From Sphagnum compactum (lineage: Eukaryota; Bryophyta; Sphagnopsida; Sphagnales), in the NCBI GenBank assembly GCA_965153455.1, contig OZ234494.1:28015354-28079353 (forward strand): DNA of 64,000 nt. Direction: 5' to 3'. The notes under the pieces are model-generated. The model worked only from the letters and a program-made list of their open reading frames with translations. It was not told where the DNA came from and did not search any database. The position numbers and the translations under genes were made by a program. Each line of letters starts with the position of its first letter. Positions within the stretch are counted from its first letter, which is position 1. Of the stretch, positions 46,747 through 59,115 are shown piece after piece.

Positions 46747-47612
46747 CTATACAGTCGGTCATCAATCTTTTTGACCGACAAAACACATCCTCCCATAGCA
46801 TCTCCGAGATTGCTGAGATCATTGCCACAGGGGCAGACCGAGGTACGCTCCATCTAATTGGGGATCCATACATAGAAGCTCTTGTGAGCGAGGAGAGTCC
46901 CTGCAGCAACTTCCGAAGGAATCAAACCTGCATGGGATCCAAAAGCAAGCTCCCAGGAATCCACGGTTCTTCTCCTCCACGGCACACCGGTTACAGATGT
47001 TGCTGCAAGGGTGGCCTTCGCTATTGAATCAATCGGCTCATCATTCCTATCAAGGTAACCTGACTGTGGCACGCTTGCACAGGAGTTCCCTGCATCGGTA
47101 CAATATGAGACACGATGTCAAAGTATGCTGGATTTATGAGGAGAATGTCTTAAAAGCTTATATGTGGCGTGCAATTTCCAGATCAGGGTGCGGTACCCAA
47201 AGAAGTTGTGGTCAGACATCCTGGTAAAATTAATTTCGATGCTACCAATTCATTCAGAACGTTGCATCATCAGGCACCGAAGCACTCCCGTGCAACGTGA
47301 AAAGGGAGAGAGCATTCACCACAATCATCGAGTACCACACTTCAGCCTGCAACCGTAGATTCTCAAGCACCCGGTCCAGGCTCCGTAGCACCCACGGAGT
47401 TCGCCGTACGATCACCTCTACACGTGGAACCAACATCAGGAGCAGCCTAGAAAAAATTAGACTCACGGTATCCTTCCAGATACATCGTGAAACCTCGGAC
47501 CGCACAAAGACACGCAAAAATGTACTCCTTCACAGGGACATTCGCAGCGGAGGGACCGCAAACCTCTCGTGCATCACACCAACAGAGCCCAAAAGAAAAA
47601 ACCGGCGAGCAC
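46747..47612. other. Unassigned region upstream of the PHO1-like exons
   Basis: The region is GC-balanced, unlike the AT spacers, and has open minus-strand stretches (46854-47072, 47254-47517) without family resemblance. It may contain diverged upstream exons of the PHO1-like locus. Confidence 0.3.
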
Positions 47613-47968
47613 TTTATCAACGCCCTCCTTCTACACGAAGCTCTTAAACAGGATCTACATCTCTCCATATTATCAACCCAGGATCGCTCAGATATTGCAT
47701 GCCGGCGATGGTTTGCAGGTTTCGGGAATCTGGCAGTCCGATGCATCAAAAGTATAACGCCAAGTCTACTGACGCGCGACAAAATTATGTACGAGAATGG
47801 GCATCTGCGACCATCGACGGTTGCAATCCGGTCACGCATTCTACGGATGGTGGAATTCACGTCCACAACCGATGGACGTTCGAATAAAGATCAGAGGCTC
47901 TGAAGACTTAATATTGGATCCGAATTTATTCTCTTCGTGATTTAGCAGCCTGTTAGCATTCGACACCT
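47613..47968 (+). repeat. Duplicated block, copy 1
   Basis: Sequence from ACTTTATCAACGCC to about 47845 is about 90% identical to 51089-51322, and 47884-47960 matches 51664-51740 (AATAAAGATCAGA, GACTTAATATTGGATC, AGCCTGTTAGCAT). The 51-kb copy has about 300 extra bases between the two parts. The hairpin repeat begins directly at the right end of this copy. Confidence 0.85.
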
Positions 47969-49345
47969 CCTATACATATGATCTGCGCACTACGCTCGCA
48001 GTGCGCGGGGCTGGGGGGCTGTTTGACCACCAAAAAGAGACCGTAGTGCGGGGCTGTTTGAGCGTAGTGCGGGGCTGTATTTGTTGACCTTTTTCACTTT
48101 TTGTTACTTTTTTTACTGCGCATAACTTTTATAAGTTACTTTTTACTGCTGAAACAAGGGTAAGGTTTGTTACTTTTTGTTACTTTTTTACTGCTTGTAA
48201 CTTTCAACAATTACTTTTTACTGGGCCAGGAGGGCCAGGGTTTATATTCTATTCATTGTGGGAGGGAGGGGGGGGAGAAAGGGTGCACCTTGATTTTTTT
48301 CCTTCATTTTTTTGACTGTTGAGGGGGAGGGAGGGGGGTGGAGGTTGATGTTTTTTTTTTCCCTTCATTGGAAATGTGGAAGGAGGAGGGGGGAAAGGGG
48401 TTAATTTAGGGGCTCTGGAAATGTTTTTTTCATTGTGGAGAGGCTAGGGAAGGGAAGGGGGTAAGTTTTTTTACAAATTCATTATGGGACGGGGGAGAGG
48501 GTGCACCGTGGGGAAAGGGTGCAGGTTGATTTTTTGTCTTCTTTTTTTGACTGTTGAGGGGGAGGGGGGTGGAGGCTATCTATATAATCCTGGCATTATG
48601 GTCATAATGCCGTGGGCTGTGGGCTGTTTGACCAAGAAAAATACATTGCGGTGCCGGGCTTTTTTTGCATAGTGCCGAGCTGTATTTGTTGACCTTTTTC
48701 ATTTTTTGTTACTTTTAGTACTTTTTTTATTGGTCGTAAGTTTTATAAGTTACTTTTTACTGGTGAAAGGGGTAAGGGTTTGTTATGTTTTGTACCTTTT
48801 TTTACTGGTTGTAACTTTGATAAATTACTTTTTATTGTTGAGAAGGGCCAGGGTTTATATTGTGTATGTGATTGTGCGAGGGGGGAACTTGAAAGGGTGC
48901 AGGTTGATTTTTTTCCTTCTTTTTTTTTAACTGTTGAGGGGGAGGGGGGTGGAGGTTAATGTTTTTTTTTTGCCCTAGATATATGAAAAGGTGGAAGGAG
49001 GAGGGGGAAAGGGGTACATTTAGGGTTTCTGGAAATGGTTTTATCATTGTGGGGAGGCTAGGGGTAATTTTTTTGACAAATTCATTATGGGAGGGGGGAA
49101 AGGGTGCACCGGGGGAAAGGGTGCAGGTTGATTTTTTTTCTTCTTTTTTTTACCGTTGAGGGGGAGGGGGGTGGAGGTTAATGTTTTTTTTTTCCCTAGA
49201 TATATGAAAAGGTAGAAGGAGGAGGGGGGAAAGGGGTACATTTAGGGTTTCAAGAAATGTTTTTTTCATTGCGGAGTGGCTAGGGAGAGGTTCACCGGGG
49301 GTTTTTTTTTTTTTTACAAATTCATGGGAGGGGGCACTCATGGGG
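47969..49345 (+). repeat. Hairpin/GTTAC repeat family, copies 2 and 3 plus partial units
   Basis: Copy 2 starts CCTATACATATGATCTGCGC and has the stem GCGCACT (47985-47991)/AGTGCGC (48000-48006). Copy 3 near 48590 has GGCATTAT (48592-48599)/ATAATGCC (48604-48611). Both continue with GTTGACCTTTTTCA and the GTTACTTTTT words. G-rich modules (GGGTGCACC, GTTGAGGGGGAGGGGGGTGG, GATATATGAAAAGGTGGAAG) are repeated several times to about 49345. There is no coding sequence. Confidence 0.85.
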
Positions 49346-50692
49346 TCGGTTGAAAGTAGCCACTCATGGGGGCACTCATGGGTTCATAGGTGTTTTTTCC
49401 GGATGTCCGAGGTAAACCATCTACTTAATAGGCTATTCCATTTTTAAAATTTTCCAAACTTTTTATTATTCAAGGGGGCAAGGTGAGGGTATTTTTCGAT
49501 TATTCAGGGGGAAAGGGGTGTGCCCAGGGTTATTTATTTATTTGTTTATTTGAAAGTCGTCCAAAACGACCCTAAGCTTCTGGATTTTGGGCTCATTAAC
49601 AGCCTGCCTAAACCCTCCAAAAAACCCAGCACTTGCAAAAATGCTGCTTGCATGCGCTGCGCCGGGCAAGGGGTTTAGGGTCTGGTCTTATTTTCTTGAA
49701 TCATCAGTAATGTGAGTTGCAATTAAAATAACTCAATATGCTGATCTGGGACCCACCTCAGGCTGTGGCAGATTCCGTTTAAATCTGTGGGTCTGTCATT
49801 GCATTGGAGTAGAAGGCCACCACTCAACAGAGCCCTGGGTGAGCCTCCTCTCCGACCAGGACAAGCCTTGCCAGCAGTTGCCTGTCCGGTATAGTGGCTG
49901 GCTCTTCCATCGTCTCCCAGGGCCATCACCAGGCCTTCATCGACACGGAACAGGATCACATAAGGATGAGCAAGAGACTAATCGGGGTGAGTATCCATAA
50001 CTATTGGAATTCTAGGTATACGCGTAATTTTTGAGTGAGAAAACTAAATCTTCTTGCTCGGATTACTGGTAAGCTATTGGATGGGAGGTCAGAACAAATT
50101 AGGGATAATTGGCAGCCCAAAAAACTTTTGGGACTTCTAGAAAGCCCTTATTTTATTCAAGATATAGACAACTATGAGGTCATCAGGGTTTAGGGTCATC
50201 GACATCATTCAGGGTCGGTGCCGGGTAGTGTGATCTTCCGACCACCTGTCTTTGCAAATGTACCCCCACCACCCCTTTTGTCGCACCTGCAACCATGCCC
50301 CTACCATGAACCAAAATAGTGTATCACCCATGGCTGCTGGGATGGAGAGTATTCCAAAGAAAATCCCAGGTTTAGCATTGTGCTATCTTTGCATCCATAT
50401 ATTGCAGTGGAAAGACAGTCCACCACCCAGCTCGTACACAGTAGTTTATATCACGGACCAGAGGATTGCTTCACCAGGTCCCACTTACCACGCAAAGTCA
50501 CGGTGATCTGGATCCAGAGGAGGAAACAATCTACCGGCATACTTTCAATTTCCTGCTCCCAAAAGCAAGTTCGTTAACCCACATTTGAAGGTTCGCATGA
50601 CCATATATTTTTGAAGCACGAAAAAAAGTACTTGATGTCTCGGAAGAATGCTGAGAGAAAAAGGAATTTAGGGTTGAGCACTCCATCATTAC
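49346..50692. other. Unassigned region
   Basis: No recognised gene. A 78-codon minus frame (49723-49959) is open but has no family resemblance. TTTAGGG-like words are scattered, for example near 49672 and 50188. Confidence 0.4.
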
Positions 50693-50778
50693 CTGAGATG
50701 GGAACTTGTAAGCAAGCCGTGCTAGAACCCTGTCCTCGATTACTTCCAGGAGTTGCTTTTGCCGCAGCAAACGAGCAC
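50693..50778 (-). other. Unidentified exon-like ORF segment
   Basis: Bordered by GATGCGCAG and GGTAATG on the minus strand, it encodes ARLLRQKQLLEVIEDRVLAR followed by LAYKFPSQ, an amphipathic helix-like segment. The splice signals and codon pattern suggest a real exon. I do not recognise the family, and neighbouring exons are not evident. Confidence 0.35.
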
Positions 50779-51088
50779 CTGCGCATCGTCAGATGTCATC
50801 GACCTTTACGCTGCATACAGGAGCTATGAAAACAGAAAGCGAAAGCAGGGGAAGGCACATCGATCACGAGCGCGACAGACGCTTTAATCGCCGGCAGGAT
50901 CCAACATAATATTTTTGAACGACGTCGGATTCTGCCGTAAGAACATATTCTCCATTTTTTGAGGCGCTCGCAGCTATTTTTTTGCGACACGGTCTCAAAG
51001 GTTCACCCATCGAGATCGGGACCAGAAGGAAAAGACGCTCAGGCAGCAACCAGACCTCCGAAGCGGAAGAATTTTTGGCAGCCCACAG

Positions 51089-51750
51089 AACTTTATCCAC
51101 GCCCTTCTTCTACACGAGGCTCTTAAACACGATCTACGTCTCTCCATATTATCGACCCATGATCGCTCAGATATTGCATGCTGGTCATGGTTTGCAGGTT
51201 TCGGGAATCTGCCAGTCCGATGCATCGAAAGTATAATGCCAAGTCCGCTGACGCGCGACAAAATTATGTACGAGAATTGGCATCTGCGACCATCGACGGT
51301 TGCAATCTGGTCACGCATTCTATGGACCGAGAAGCTTGCGGGTCATGGTCCAAAACCCAGATCCTAAATCCTGTAGATTCGAGCAAATTGAGACTCGGTC
51401 CGCAACACCTGAGGAGCTCCAACAGAGAGTGCAGGAATGGAGGAGCAGTGTAGATATGTATCTCCCATCGGAAGCGATGAGATCATGTTAGGACAGAGGT
51501 TCATGCTAAAAGGAACAAAAAAGACGTTGTGTCCACTGACAGATTGTAAGTTCCGGTGTCTCTCGACTCCAAAGGAGCTGCAGTCCCTTTGAAAAGAGGT
51601 CTTTTTAAAGCCATCCACAAGGGCAATTTTGTTGCTTGCAGGGTAGCTACAAGCCCACCACTTGAATAAAGATCAGAAGCTCTAAAGACTTAATATTGGA
51701 TCTGAACTTATTCTCTTCATGATGTACCAGCCTGTTAGCATCTCATGACA
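51089..51750 (+). repeat. Duplicated block, copy 2, with an extra internal segment
   Basis: It matches 47613-47968 at its two ends (51089-51322 and 51664-51740). The central 51323-51660 is absent from the other copy. The matching part is open in more than one frame in both copies, so any coding claim is uncertain. Confidence 0.8.
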
Positions 51751-52022
51751 TGTGCTAATGGTATTTGGAATATTGTTAATGTTGCTAAAGTGAGCATGGA
51801 ACGAGGTCCTGAGAGGATGTAACAATATCCAAAGGACACTCGGCGAGTTTATTGCATTTCACTGGGTGGAGTTCACTGTAGGGAGCACCAGAAGGGGCTG
51901 TTGCCTCCCTCCCCCGAAAGGGGTTCACCCTGTAGGGAGCACCAGTATTGGCTGCAGTTTTGAGAGCAGGCCAGGAGCTGCTCTAGTCCCTTGCGGGTAT
52001 GGCAGCGGAGGGGACCGCACAC

Positions 52023-52145
52023 CTGGAAGGAGAAAGTCATGTGGACCGGGGCTACGAGAAATTAGATCACGAGTTGCATCTTCTCGGTGCATCAATTCAG
52101 AGATTGCCTTGCCTACCATTTGACTCGACGATGTAGTACTCTCAC
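52023..52145 (-). other. Unidentified exon-like ORF segment (SSSQMVGKAISELMHRED)
   Basis: Acceptor CGTTCGAG and donor CTTCCAG followed by GTGTGC flank 123 nt encoding SSSQMVGKAISELMHREDAT then RDLISRSPGPHDFLLP. Composition and splice signals are exon-like. The protein family is not recognised. An opposite-strand frame over the same bases is a shadow. Confidence 0.4.
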
Positions 52146-53759
52146 CTCGAACGAGAACTTTGAACCCAAGTTGCTGGCTCTTTCCCACCTCGGTGAAATG
52201 CGAATGTTTATGTGAGTCACTCCCTCGAACGTCCCATTTCAATAGAAAATGAAATGTTGAGGTCAATCTCAATCTTTTTGAATCAATAGGCTCCTTAAAG
52301 GAATGCACCTCAGACAACATTGCTACAGGTCTTGAAGCCAGTTCATCTTTTTGCTGTACGGTCTACTAATTCTTCGGGAATTCTGTGAGGCTATCGTATC
52401 ACAAGTCAAAATTGAAGTTGCATGAGCATTCGTGATCACAACACGGTTGTGACATTCTGCGTCGTTAAGAATAACGTCATAACTTTACAGTGCCAGTTAT
52501 TCTGGTAACACCGACCAGCTTTTCTGAACAGTCAAGTTTGGAGTGCAGATAGAACCTTAAGGTATCGATCTGTAATAAACTGAGGGGTCGAAGTGGAAGT
52601 TTAGCAAACTAGGAGATTGCAAGATATGAGAAAACTCTCGGAATGGAGTCACTGAAGCATCTTCAATTTAGTAAGAAAGCTCCAGGTACGAAGTGGATGA
52701 AGAAGCTGATACAGTTGTGTAGTTTGCATTTCCTGGTACATGAAAGCAAAGTAGAGGGTGCGTGCTCTGTGGTGAAAAAAATGTGTCTGCAATTCAAGCT
52801 AGAGATGGATGAAAGTGCAATCCACCATTTTTCGATCTTGTTGCAGCATCGTCCGTGACCATCCCCAAAAGAATCTAGCATGAATAGGCGACAACTGTAG
52901 AAATTGTAGATTTTAGCTAGGGAGGCAACCTTCTATATTTCTGGTGAATTTTTTCAAATTTCTTTTGAAAAATGGCCGAAAGAACCTCAGAAGAGAATCC
53001 CCACGATTTGTATAACATCGTTCATGTTAAGAAAAAAGGTGATCTTTGAATACACTACTTGAGCGGTGAGCTGATTCCTCTGTCAATCGGAAGGTCCTTA
53101 GGGTCATCAGCTTTTTACTCATCAAAGTCTGAGACACCAGGTAGGTACAACAATCGAATTACGTCAAACATTACGGGAGTACTGGGTGCTACTCTCGGTC
53201 TCCCAGCTGCAGCACCGAGTCCTTTTTGGAAATGCGAGCTGGCATATCAACAAGGATCTCGTCATCAGTGCAGAACCAACACATATCCGCACATGGCAAT
53301 CCAATTCCCAGTAACAACCGACACATCTCATTCGATTGCAAAGGATTTCAAGCAACAAACGTGGATCTAATTTTTTTTCCTTCCGCATCTTTCATTTCAC
53401 AAGTCGATTGGATTCCTGGCTTCGTGGGTTCCGTGCTTCATGGCAATGCAGAACGAGAAGTGGATTCCGGCACCGGCCGGATATCAACCTTTTTCTTCGG
53501 ACCAGAGCTCACGAGCACATGTATGTGACCGGAAAGCAACCGGAAGCAGAAAGGAGTTCATCGCTATGCAGGAGCGAGTCACAGGAAATCTAAGAACCCT
53601 GCTAAAAGATTACAACGAGATTGGAGATGGACCTTCCTATGGATCATGAGCAAGATCGTGTCGTGAGCTCTTCCTCAAGGTATGACCATCCAGCTTTTCT
53701 TTGCACGATGGGTCATCTCTTTGCACGTGGGGCAGAATTATAGTTAAAGGGAGTGGAAT
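52146..53759. other. Unassigned region
   Basis: Several short plus frames (52643-52858, 53059-53370, 53440-53649) are open, but none resembles a known family or has clear partners. No repeat structure is noted. Confidence 0.4.
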
Positions 53760-55260
53760 TCGTGCAGCATAATTATAGGGGGAAAGGATAGTTTGAAATA
53801 AGCGAAAAATAAGTTGACAAGTTTGAGAAAAGATATAAAAAGAGGAGGAATCGGACATAAGTCGCGGAAGAGGGGAAAAGCGGGGGAGCGGGGAGAGGGC
53901 AAAGATAGAAGTTTTGGAAAAGCGGAAAAAGTGGGGAAGTTTGAGGAAATAAAAGCAAAAAAGGGTAATTTTGGTGAAAGGGGAGCGGGGCGGGCGAGAG
54001 GCGAAATATTTTGGGCAAAGATGAATAGAGAGGGAAAAAGCGGAATATTTTGGTTTGAATTAATTTTGGTTAAAGCGGAATAGGGCGGGCAAGGGGCGAA
54101 ATATTTAGAGTAAAAGGGGGTAGAACGAGGTGAATTGGGATAATCGGGGTAAAAGGGGGCAAGCGCGGAATATTTGTAATTTTGTTAGAATAGAATTTTT
54201 GTGCACGGTTAGAGGGTTTGAGACAAGGGGGATGACGTAATCTTTTGAGTAAAGTTATAATAAGGGGGGGGGGGAAGGGGGAATGGAGAATAACAAGGAA
54301 AGACATAGAAGGAATAGACAAAAAGGGGGGAAAAGTAAAAAAGTATAACATAAAGGGAAGAGAAGTAAAAAGGTTTAGCAAAATTTGGAGAGAGCGGGAA
54401 ATTATGGAAAGGATGGGCAAGAGCGAAAAGGTTTAAGAGAAGCGGGGCAAAGGGAAGCCTAAAGGTTAGGAAAGGTAGAAGCGATGCGGGAGAATATTCG
54501 AGCGATAAAAACGCGAAGCGATAAATATAGAAAGAATATGGCGAGACAAAAGTTATAAGGTAGTTTTGCATAAGGAGGGGAGAAAGCAAAAGGATTTGCA
54601 TAGAGGAGGATAAAGCAAATAAGCTTAGCATGGGAGTAAAGCACGGTAAAGCGAGAAAAAGCCCGGTAAAACGCGGTAAGCGGGAGAAAGCAAGGTAAAG
54701 CGGCGTAAACGGGAGAGAGCGGATAAAGCGCGATAAGCGAAAGAAAGCGTTGTAAAGAGCAGTAAGCAAGAGAAAGCGCGTTAAAGCGTGGTAAGCGAGA
54801 GAAAGCAGGGTAAAGCGCGGTAAGCAACATAAAGCCCAAGAAGCGGGGGAAAGTGGCGTAAAGCATAGTAAGCGGGAGAAAGCGAAGTAAAGCGTAATAA
54901 GCGGGAGAAAGCAGGGTCAAGCGCGATAAGCAGGAAAAAGCGGGGTAAAGCGCGGTAAGCAAAATAAAGCATGGTAAGCGGGGGAAAGCGGTGTAAAACG
55001 CGATAAGTGGGAAAGCAGGAGGTAAAGCGCAGTAAGCAAGAGAAAGCGCGATAAAGCGGAATGAACGGGAGAAAGCGGGGTTTAGCGGGGTAAAGCGGGG
55101 TAAAGCGGCGTAAAGCGCGGTAAGGAAGATAAAGCACGTTAAGCGGGGGCAAGCGGCGTAAAGCGTGATAAGTGGGAAAGCAGGAGATAAAGTGCAGTAA
55201 GCGAGAGAAAGCGCGATAAAGCGGAATAAACGGGAGAAAGCGGGGTTTAGCGAGGTAAAG
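53760..55260 (+). repeat. Purine-rich satellite, second locus
   Basis: From 53760 to 54640 the plus strand is irregular purine-rich sequence (GGGCGAAATATTT and GAAAAGCGG-like words). From about 54640 to 55258 it becomes the AAAGCG/GGTAAGCGGGAGAAAG repeat also seen at 39961-40957. Stop-free minus frames of up to 309 codons result from the repeat. It ends abruptly at the start of a hairpin repeat copy at 55261. Confidence 0.88.
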
Positions 55261-57085
55261 CCTATACATATGATCTGCGCACTACGTTCGCAGTGCGCGG
55301 GGCTGGGGGCTGTTTGACCACCAAAAAGAGATTGTAATGCAGGGCTGTTTGAGCGTAGTGCGGGGCTGTATTTGTTGACCTTTTTCACTTTTTGTTACTT
55401 TTTTTACTGCGCATAACTTTTATAAGTTACTTTTTACTGCTGAAACAGGGGTAAGGTTTGTTACTTTTTGTTATTTTTTTACTACTTGTAACTTTCAACA
55501 ATTACTTTTTACTGGGCAAGGAGGGCCAGGGTTTATATTCTATTCATTGTGGGACGGGGGGGGGGGGGGGGAGAAAGGGTGCACCTTGATTTTTTTCCTT
55601 CATTTTTTTGACTGTTGAGGGGGAGGGAGGGGGGGTGGAGGTTGATGTTTTTTTTTTCCCTTCATTGGAAATGTGGAAGGAGGAGGGGGGAAAGGGGTTA
55701 ATTTAGGGGCTCTGGAAATGTTTTTTTCATTGTGGAAAAGCTAGGGAGGGGAAGGGGGTAATTTTTTTGACAAATTCATTATGGGACGGGGGAAAGGGTG
55801 CACCGAGGGAAAGGGTGCAGGTTGATTTTTTGTCTTCTTTTTTTTTTACTGTTGAGGGGGAGGGGGGTGGAGGGTAATGTTTTTATTTGACATGTGGACG
55901 GAGGAAGGGAAAGGGATGATTTTTTTTTTAAATTTTGTTTTTTCATTGTGGAGTGGCTAGGGACAGGGGGTCAAGGGTTTTTTTTTTTAATATGTTGAAG
56001 GGGGATGGGAGGGAGTTTTTTTTCTATGTTGAAAAGGGATGAGAGGGGTTTTTTTTTTTTTTCTATGTTGAAAAGGGATGGGAGGGAGTTTTTTTTTTTT
56101 TTTTTATGTTGAAAAGGGATGAGAGGGGTTTTTTTTTTTTACAAGTTCATAGGGGGGGGGGGGTTAGGGTTGGTTTCTTTAGGCAGAAAAAATAATAAAT
56201 TTCAGCTTTGGGTTGGTAAAAGTTTGGAAAGGTGGGGGCAGATTATCAAAATAAGTGGACACCATCCAAAATAGTCGGATGTTGGCCCCCAAAAAAACTC
56301 ATTTGGGCAGTGAATAAAATACTTTTGAGCAATCCTTAAGGTATGATCCGGGCATTACGAGTGTAATGCCGCTGGCTGGTGGCTGTTTGACCAGGAAAAA
56401 TACACAGCGGTGCCTGGCTGTTTTCGCGCAATGCCTGGCTGTTTTTGTTGACCTTTTTCACTTTTTGTTACTTTTAGTTACTTTTTTTACTGGTCGTAAG
56501 TTTTGTAAGTTACTTTTTACTGGGCCAGGAGGGCCAGGGTGAAGGGTTGTATTCGTTGTGCGAGGGGGGAACTTGGGTGGGTGCAGGTTGATTTTTTTTT
56601 TCTTTTTTTGACTGTTGAGGGGGAGGGGGGTTTAGGGAATGTTTTTTTTTTCCCAGATATATGAAAAGGTGGAAGGAGGAGGGGAGAAAGGGGTACATTT
56701 AGAAATGTTTTTTTCATTGTGGAGAGGGCAGGGAGGGGTTCAACGGGGGTAATTTTTTTTACAAATTCATTATGGGACGAGGGAAAGGGTGCACCGGGGG
56801 TTTAGTGTGCAGGTTGATTTTTTTTCTTCTTTTTTTTATTGTTGAGGGGGAGGGGGGTGGAGGGTTATGTTTTATTTGACATGTGGAAGGAGGAAGGGAA
56901 AGGGATGATTTTTTTTTTTTTATAATTTTGTTTTTTCATTGTGGAGTGGCTAGGGACAGGGGGAACTTGAAAGGGTTTTTTTTTTAATATGTTGAAGGGG
57001 GATGGGAGGGAGTTTTTTTTCCTATGTTGAAAAAGGATGAGAGGGGGTTTTTTGTTTTTACAAGTTCATAGGGGGGGTTAGGGTT
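55261..57085 (+). repeat. Hairpin/GTTAC repeat family, copies 4 and 5
   Basis: Copy 4 has GCGCACT (55277-55283)/AGTGCGC (55292-55298). Copy 5 has GGCATTAC (56351-56358)/GTAATGCC (56363-56370). Each is followed by the GTTGACC and GTTACTTTTT parts and then G-rich and T-rich modules. Within these, TATGTTGAAAAGGGATGnGAGGG is repeated about four times between 55990 and 56130. The region is non-coding. Confidence 0.85.
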
Positions 57086-57640
57086 GGTTTAATTAATTAA
57101 ATCCGAGCTAAAATAAAATAAACTAACCTAAATTTTGATATCCAGGGCGTGGCAATGTATAATGCTTCAAAGCTTCTGCCCCAATATCTGATCCTTAAGA
57201 GAAATATGTAGTTGCATCTGAGAAGCCCAGGTAGCTTTTTGCTGGTGAAACAGATGAGCTCTATGTTGCCTCCTTATGGTTTTTGGGTTTAGGGTCTCAT
57301 TGCACTTTGGTTGCACCTCACTGCCAACTAACTCAGATTTACTCTTCTCATGGCGTTGTGGCAAATAGGTTTAGGGTGCCATGTGCAAATTAGATGGCAG
57401 ATTGGGTGAACCCCTAATCCGAAAAGCGCATACATAATACAACCCCAGAACAATTCAACAACAGTTTTGGGCTATCACGAAATTCCTAGTTAGTGCCCAG
57501 CAGCTACTAATCAGGAATTTATACAGGTAATGTCTATATCAATTTGGGTTTGGGGTTTTTGTTCAAGTGTTTCCAAGTCCTTAAATTGATGAGGCAAGAA
57601 GCATTGCATTCAACTGGTGTAGAGCCTACCTTCAGGTTTG
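57086..57640. other. Spacer
   Basis: Single TTTAGGG words occur near 57289 and 57369. No gene or repeat array is recognised. Confidence 0.5.
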
Positions 57641-58330
57641 GAAGGTGAAGGTTATTTTAGGAAAATGCAGGGGCTGAGGTGTTGAAACGGTAAACTTTTT
57701 TTCCATAGATTGCGAGAGGTCAACAGTAAATATATATTTTGGCGAGGGGGTTTTGTGTTGAAAGAACAATTTTTTTTTTTTTTTTTTTTGGGGTTTTGTT
57801 TTGTACATCTTCCAAAGGATTTGTTTTTGTGGCTTTTTTTTTTTTGTTATCATGAGACCACAGGCTATTCCACTTTGGATTTTTTCCTATCTTCTTATCT
57901 TTTTTTTTTTCTTCTATTTTTTTCCTCGACTTCTAAAAGGCATTTTTCCCCCTTTTTTTCATCCTCCCCTCTTTTACCGGAATCCTCAGTTTTCCCCCTT
58001 TTCCATATTCTTCTCCTTACCGAATGTTTCTCATCGTTTTTTTTGTCGTATTTCTTGGTTTTACTTATTCATTTATTTTGATTTATTTGTTTAATTTTTA
58101 TCATTTATTTTTCTTTTCCTATTTTTTTCAATCTGTGGTAGTACATTTTCTTTATCCTTCGATCCTTTTCTTGGGTTTGCAAGATGCAGGGAAGGAATAG
58201 CAAGGAACAAGTACAAAACGAATAGCAAGGAACAAATCCGGAAGTAATGTGCCAGTCACTCGACTCATCGGTACGCCCAATACTGAGCCATGCATGGGAG
58301 GCGAGGACAAGCTGTACAAGGGCGAAAGGG
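57640..58330 (+). mobile_element. Dispersed LINE-associated block, copy C
   Basis: It starts at GTTATTTTAGGAAAATGCA and continues through AGATTGCGAGAGGTCAA, poly-T/GGGGTTTTG and GAGACCACAGGCTATTCCA to GAGCCATGCATGnGAGG. It is closer to copy A than to copy B (for example ACTTTGGATTTTTTCC in both A and C). Confidence 0.75.
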
Positions 58331-58476
58331 TTGCAACAAGTAGAACAAGTACACAGAAGAAACCCCGAGAGGGGAAGGAGGCAGCAGCCCCATCAAACAT
58401 GAAAGAAATCCAAGAAATATAAGGGGGGCAAGAAGCACCACACGATGGTGACGCATTCAACCCCAAAGATGCCTAA

Positions 58477-59115
58477 GTGGCACCATTCCACCTTAAAGGC
58501 TTGATCAATCCTATCTTGAATACTAGGGTCCCGGGAGGATCGAAGGGAATTAATGGCCTTCCAAGTGGCCATTCCAACCTCAATAGGTTTGATTCGGGTG
58601 CAGCCAGAATTGGCAATGGCTCGTCCTTCATTGCGACCACTCACTCCCAGAGGGTGACCACTCACAGAATGTTCCTGAGAGGAATATTGGGGGTCAATAA
58701 AACAACAAGCACTTTTGCTGTGTGGGGTGAGTTTGGAAGGTTTCCATCGGAGCATTTCTCGTGGCAACAAACTCTCAAGTATTACGATAGAGTAGGGGAG
58801 TCCACTCCAGATCGTCTGTGGTACTGTGCCTGCCAGACCCAACTCCAAATGCTTAGTGTGCCCAACGATAACCAACAATGTCGGCTCCGGAACGTGCAGT
58901 TGTGGCTCGACGACGAAGGGGTTGGGGCCCCTTATACTAATGTCAAACGTGCTGTAGCAAGGGCACGTGCTTCTTATCTAGAATCCATTTATGGTGAACA
59001 GGCCAGGGCCAGAAATAGCAGATTACGTACATACCTCCATCACAAACTTTCCCCCACCATGTATTTATGCCTTTACAACAGTTTAACAATGTGTTCAAGG
59101 TTAAGTGTTAGTTAA
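58477..59115 (+). pseudogene. LINE ORF2 C-terminal remnant, longest copy
   Basis: An open frame of 212 codons contains MFLRGILGVNKTTSTFAVWG, GEFGRFPSEHFSWQQTLKYY, then a longer tail (RLWYCACQTQLQML, NVQLWLDDEGV, YTNVKRAVARARASYLESIY) not present in the other copies. This is the region downstream of a non-LTR reverse transcriptase. The first 60 codons do not match the other copies and may be unrelated sequence. Its end lies in a fold-back element. Confidence 0.65.

Noticed and set aside
54781-55269. Hydrophobic, repetitive minus-strand protein of 162 residues
   Set aside because: Arises from the purine-rich satellite; the same pattern appears in every frame-compatible copy and lacks a start or gene context.
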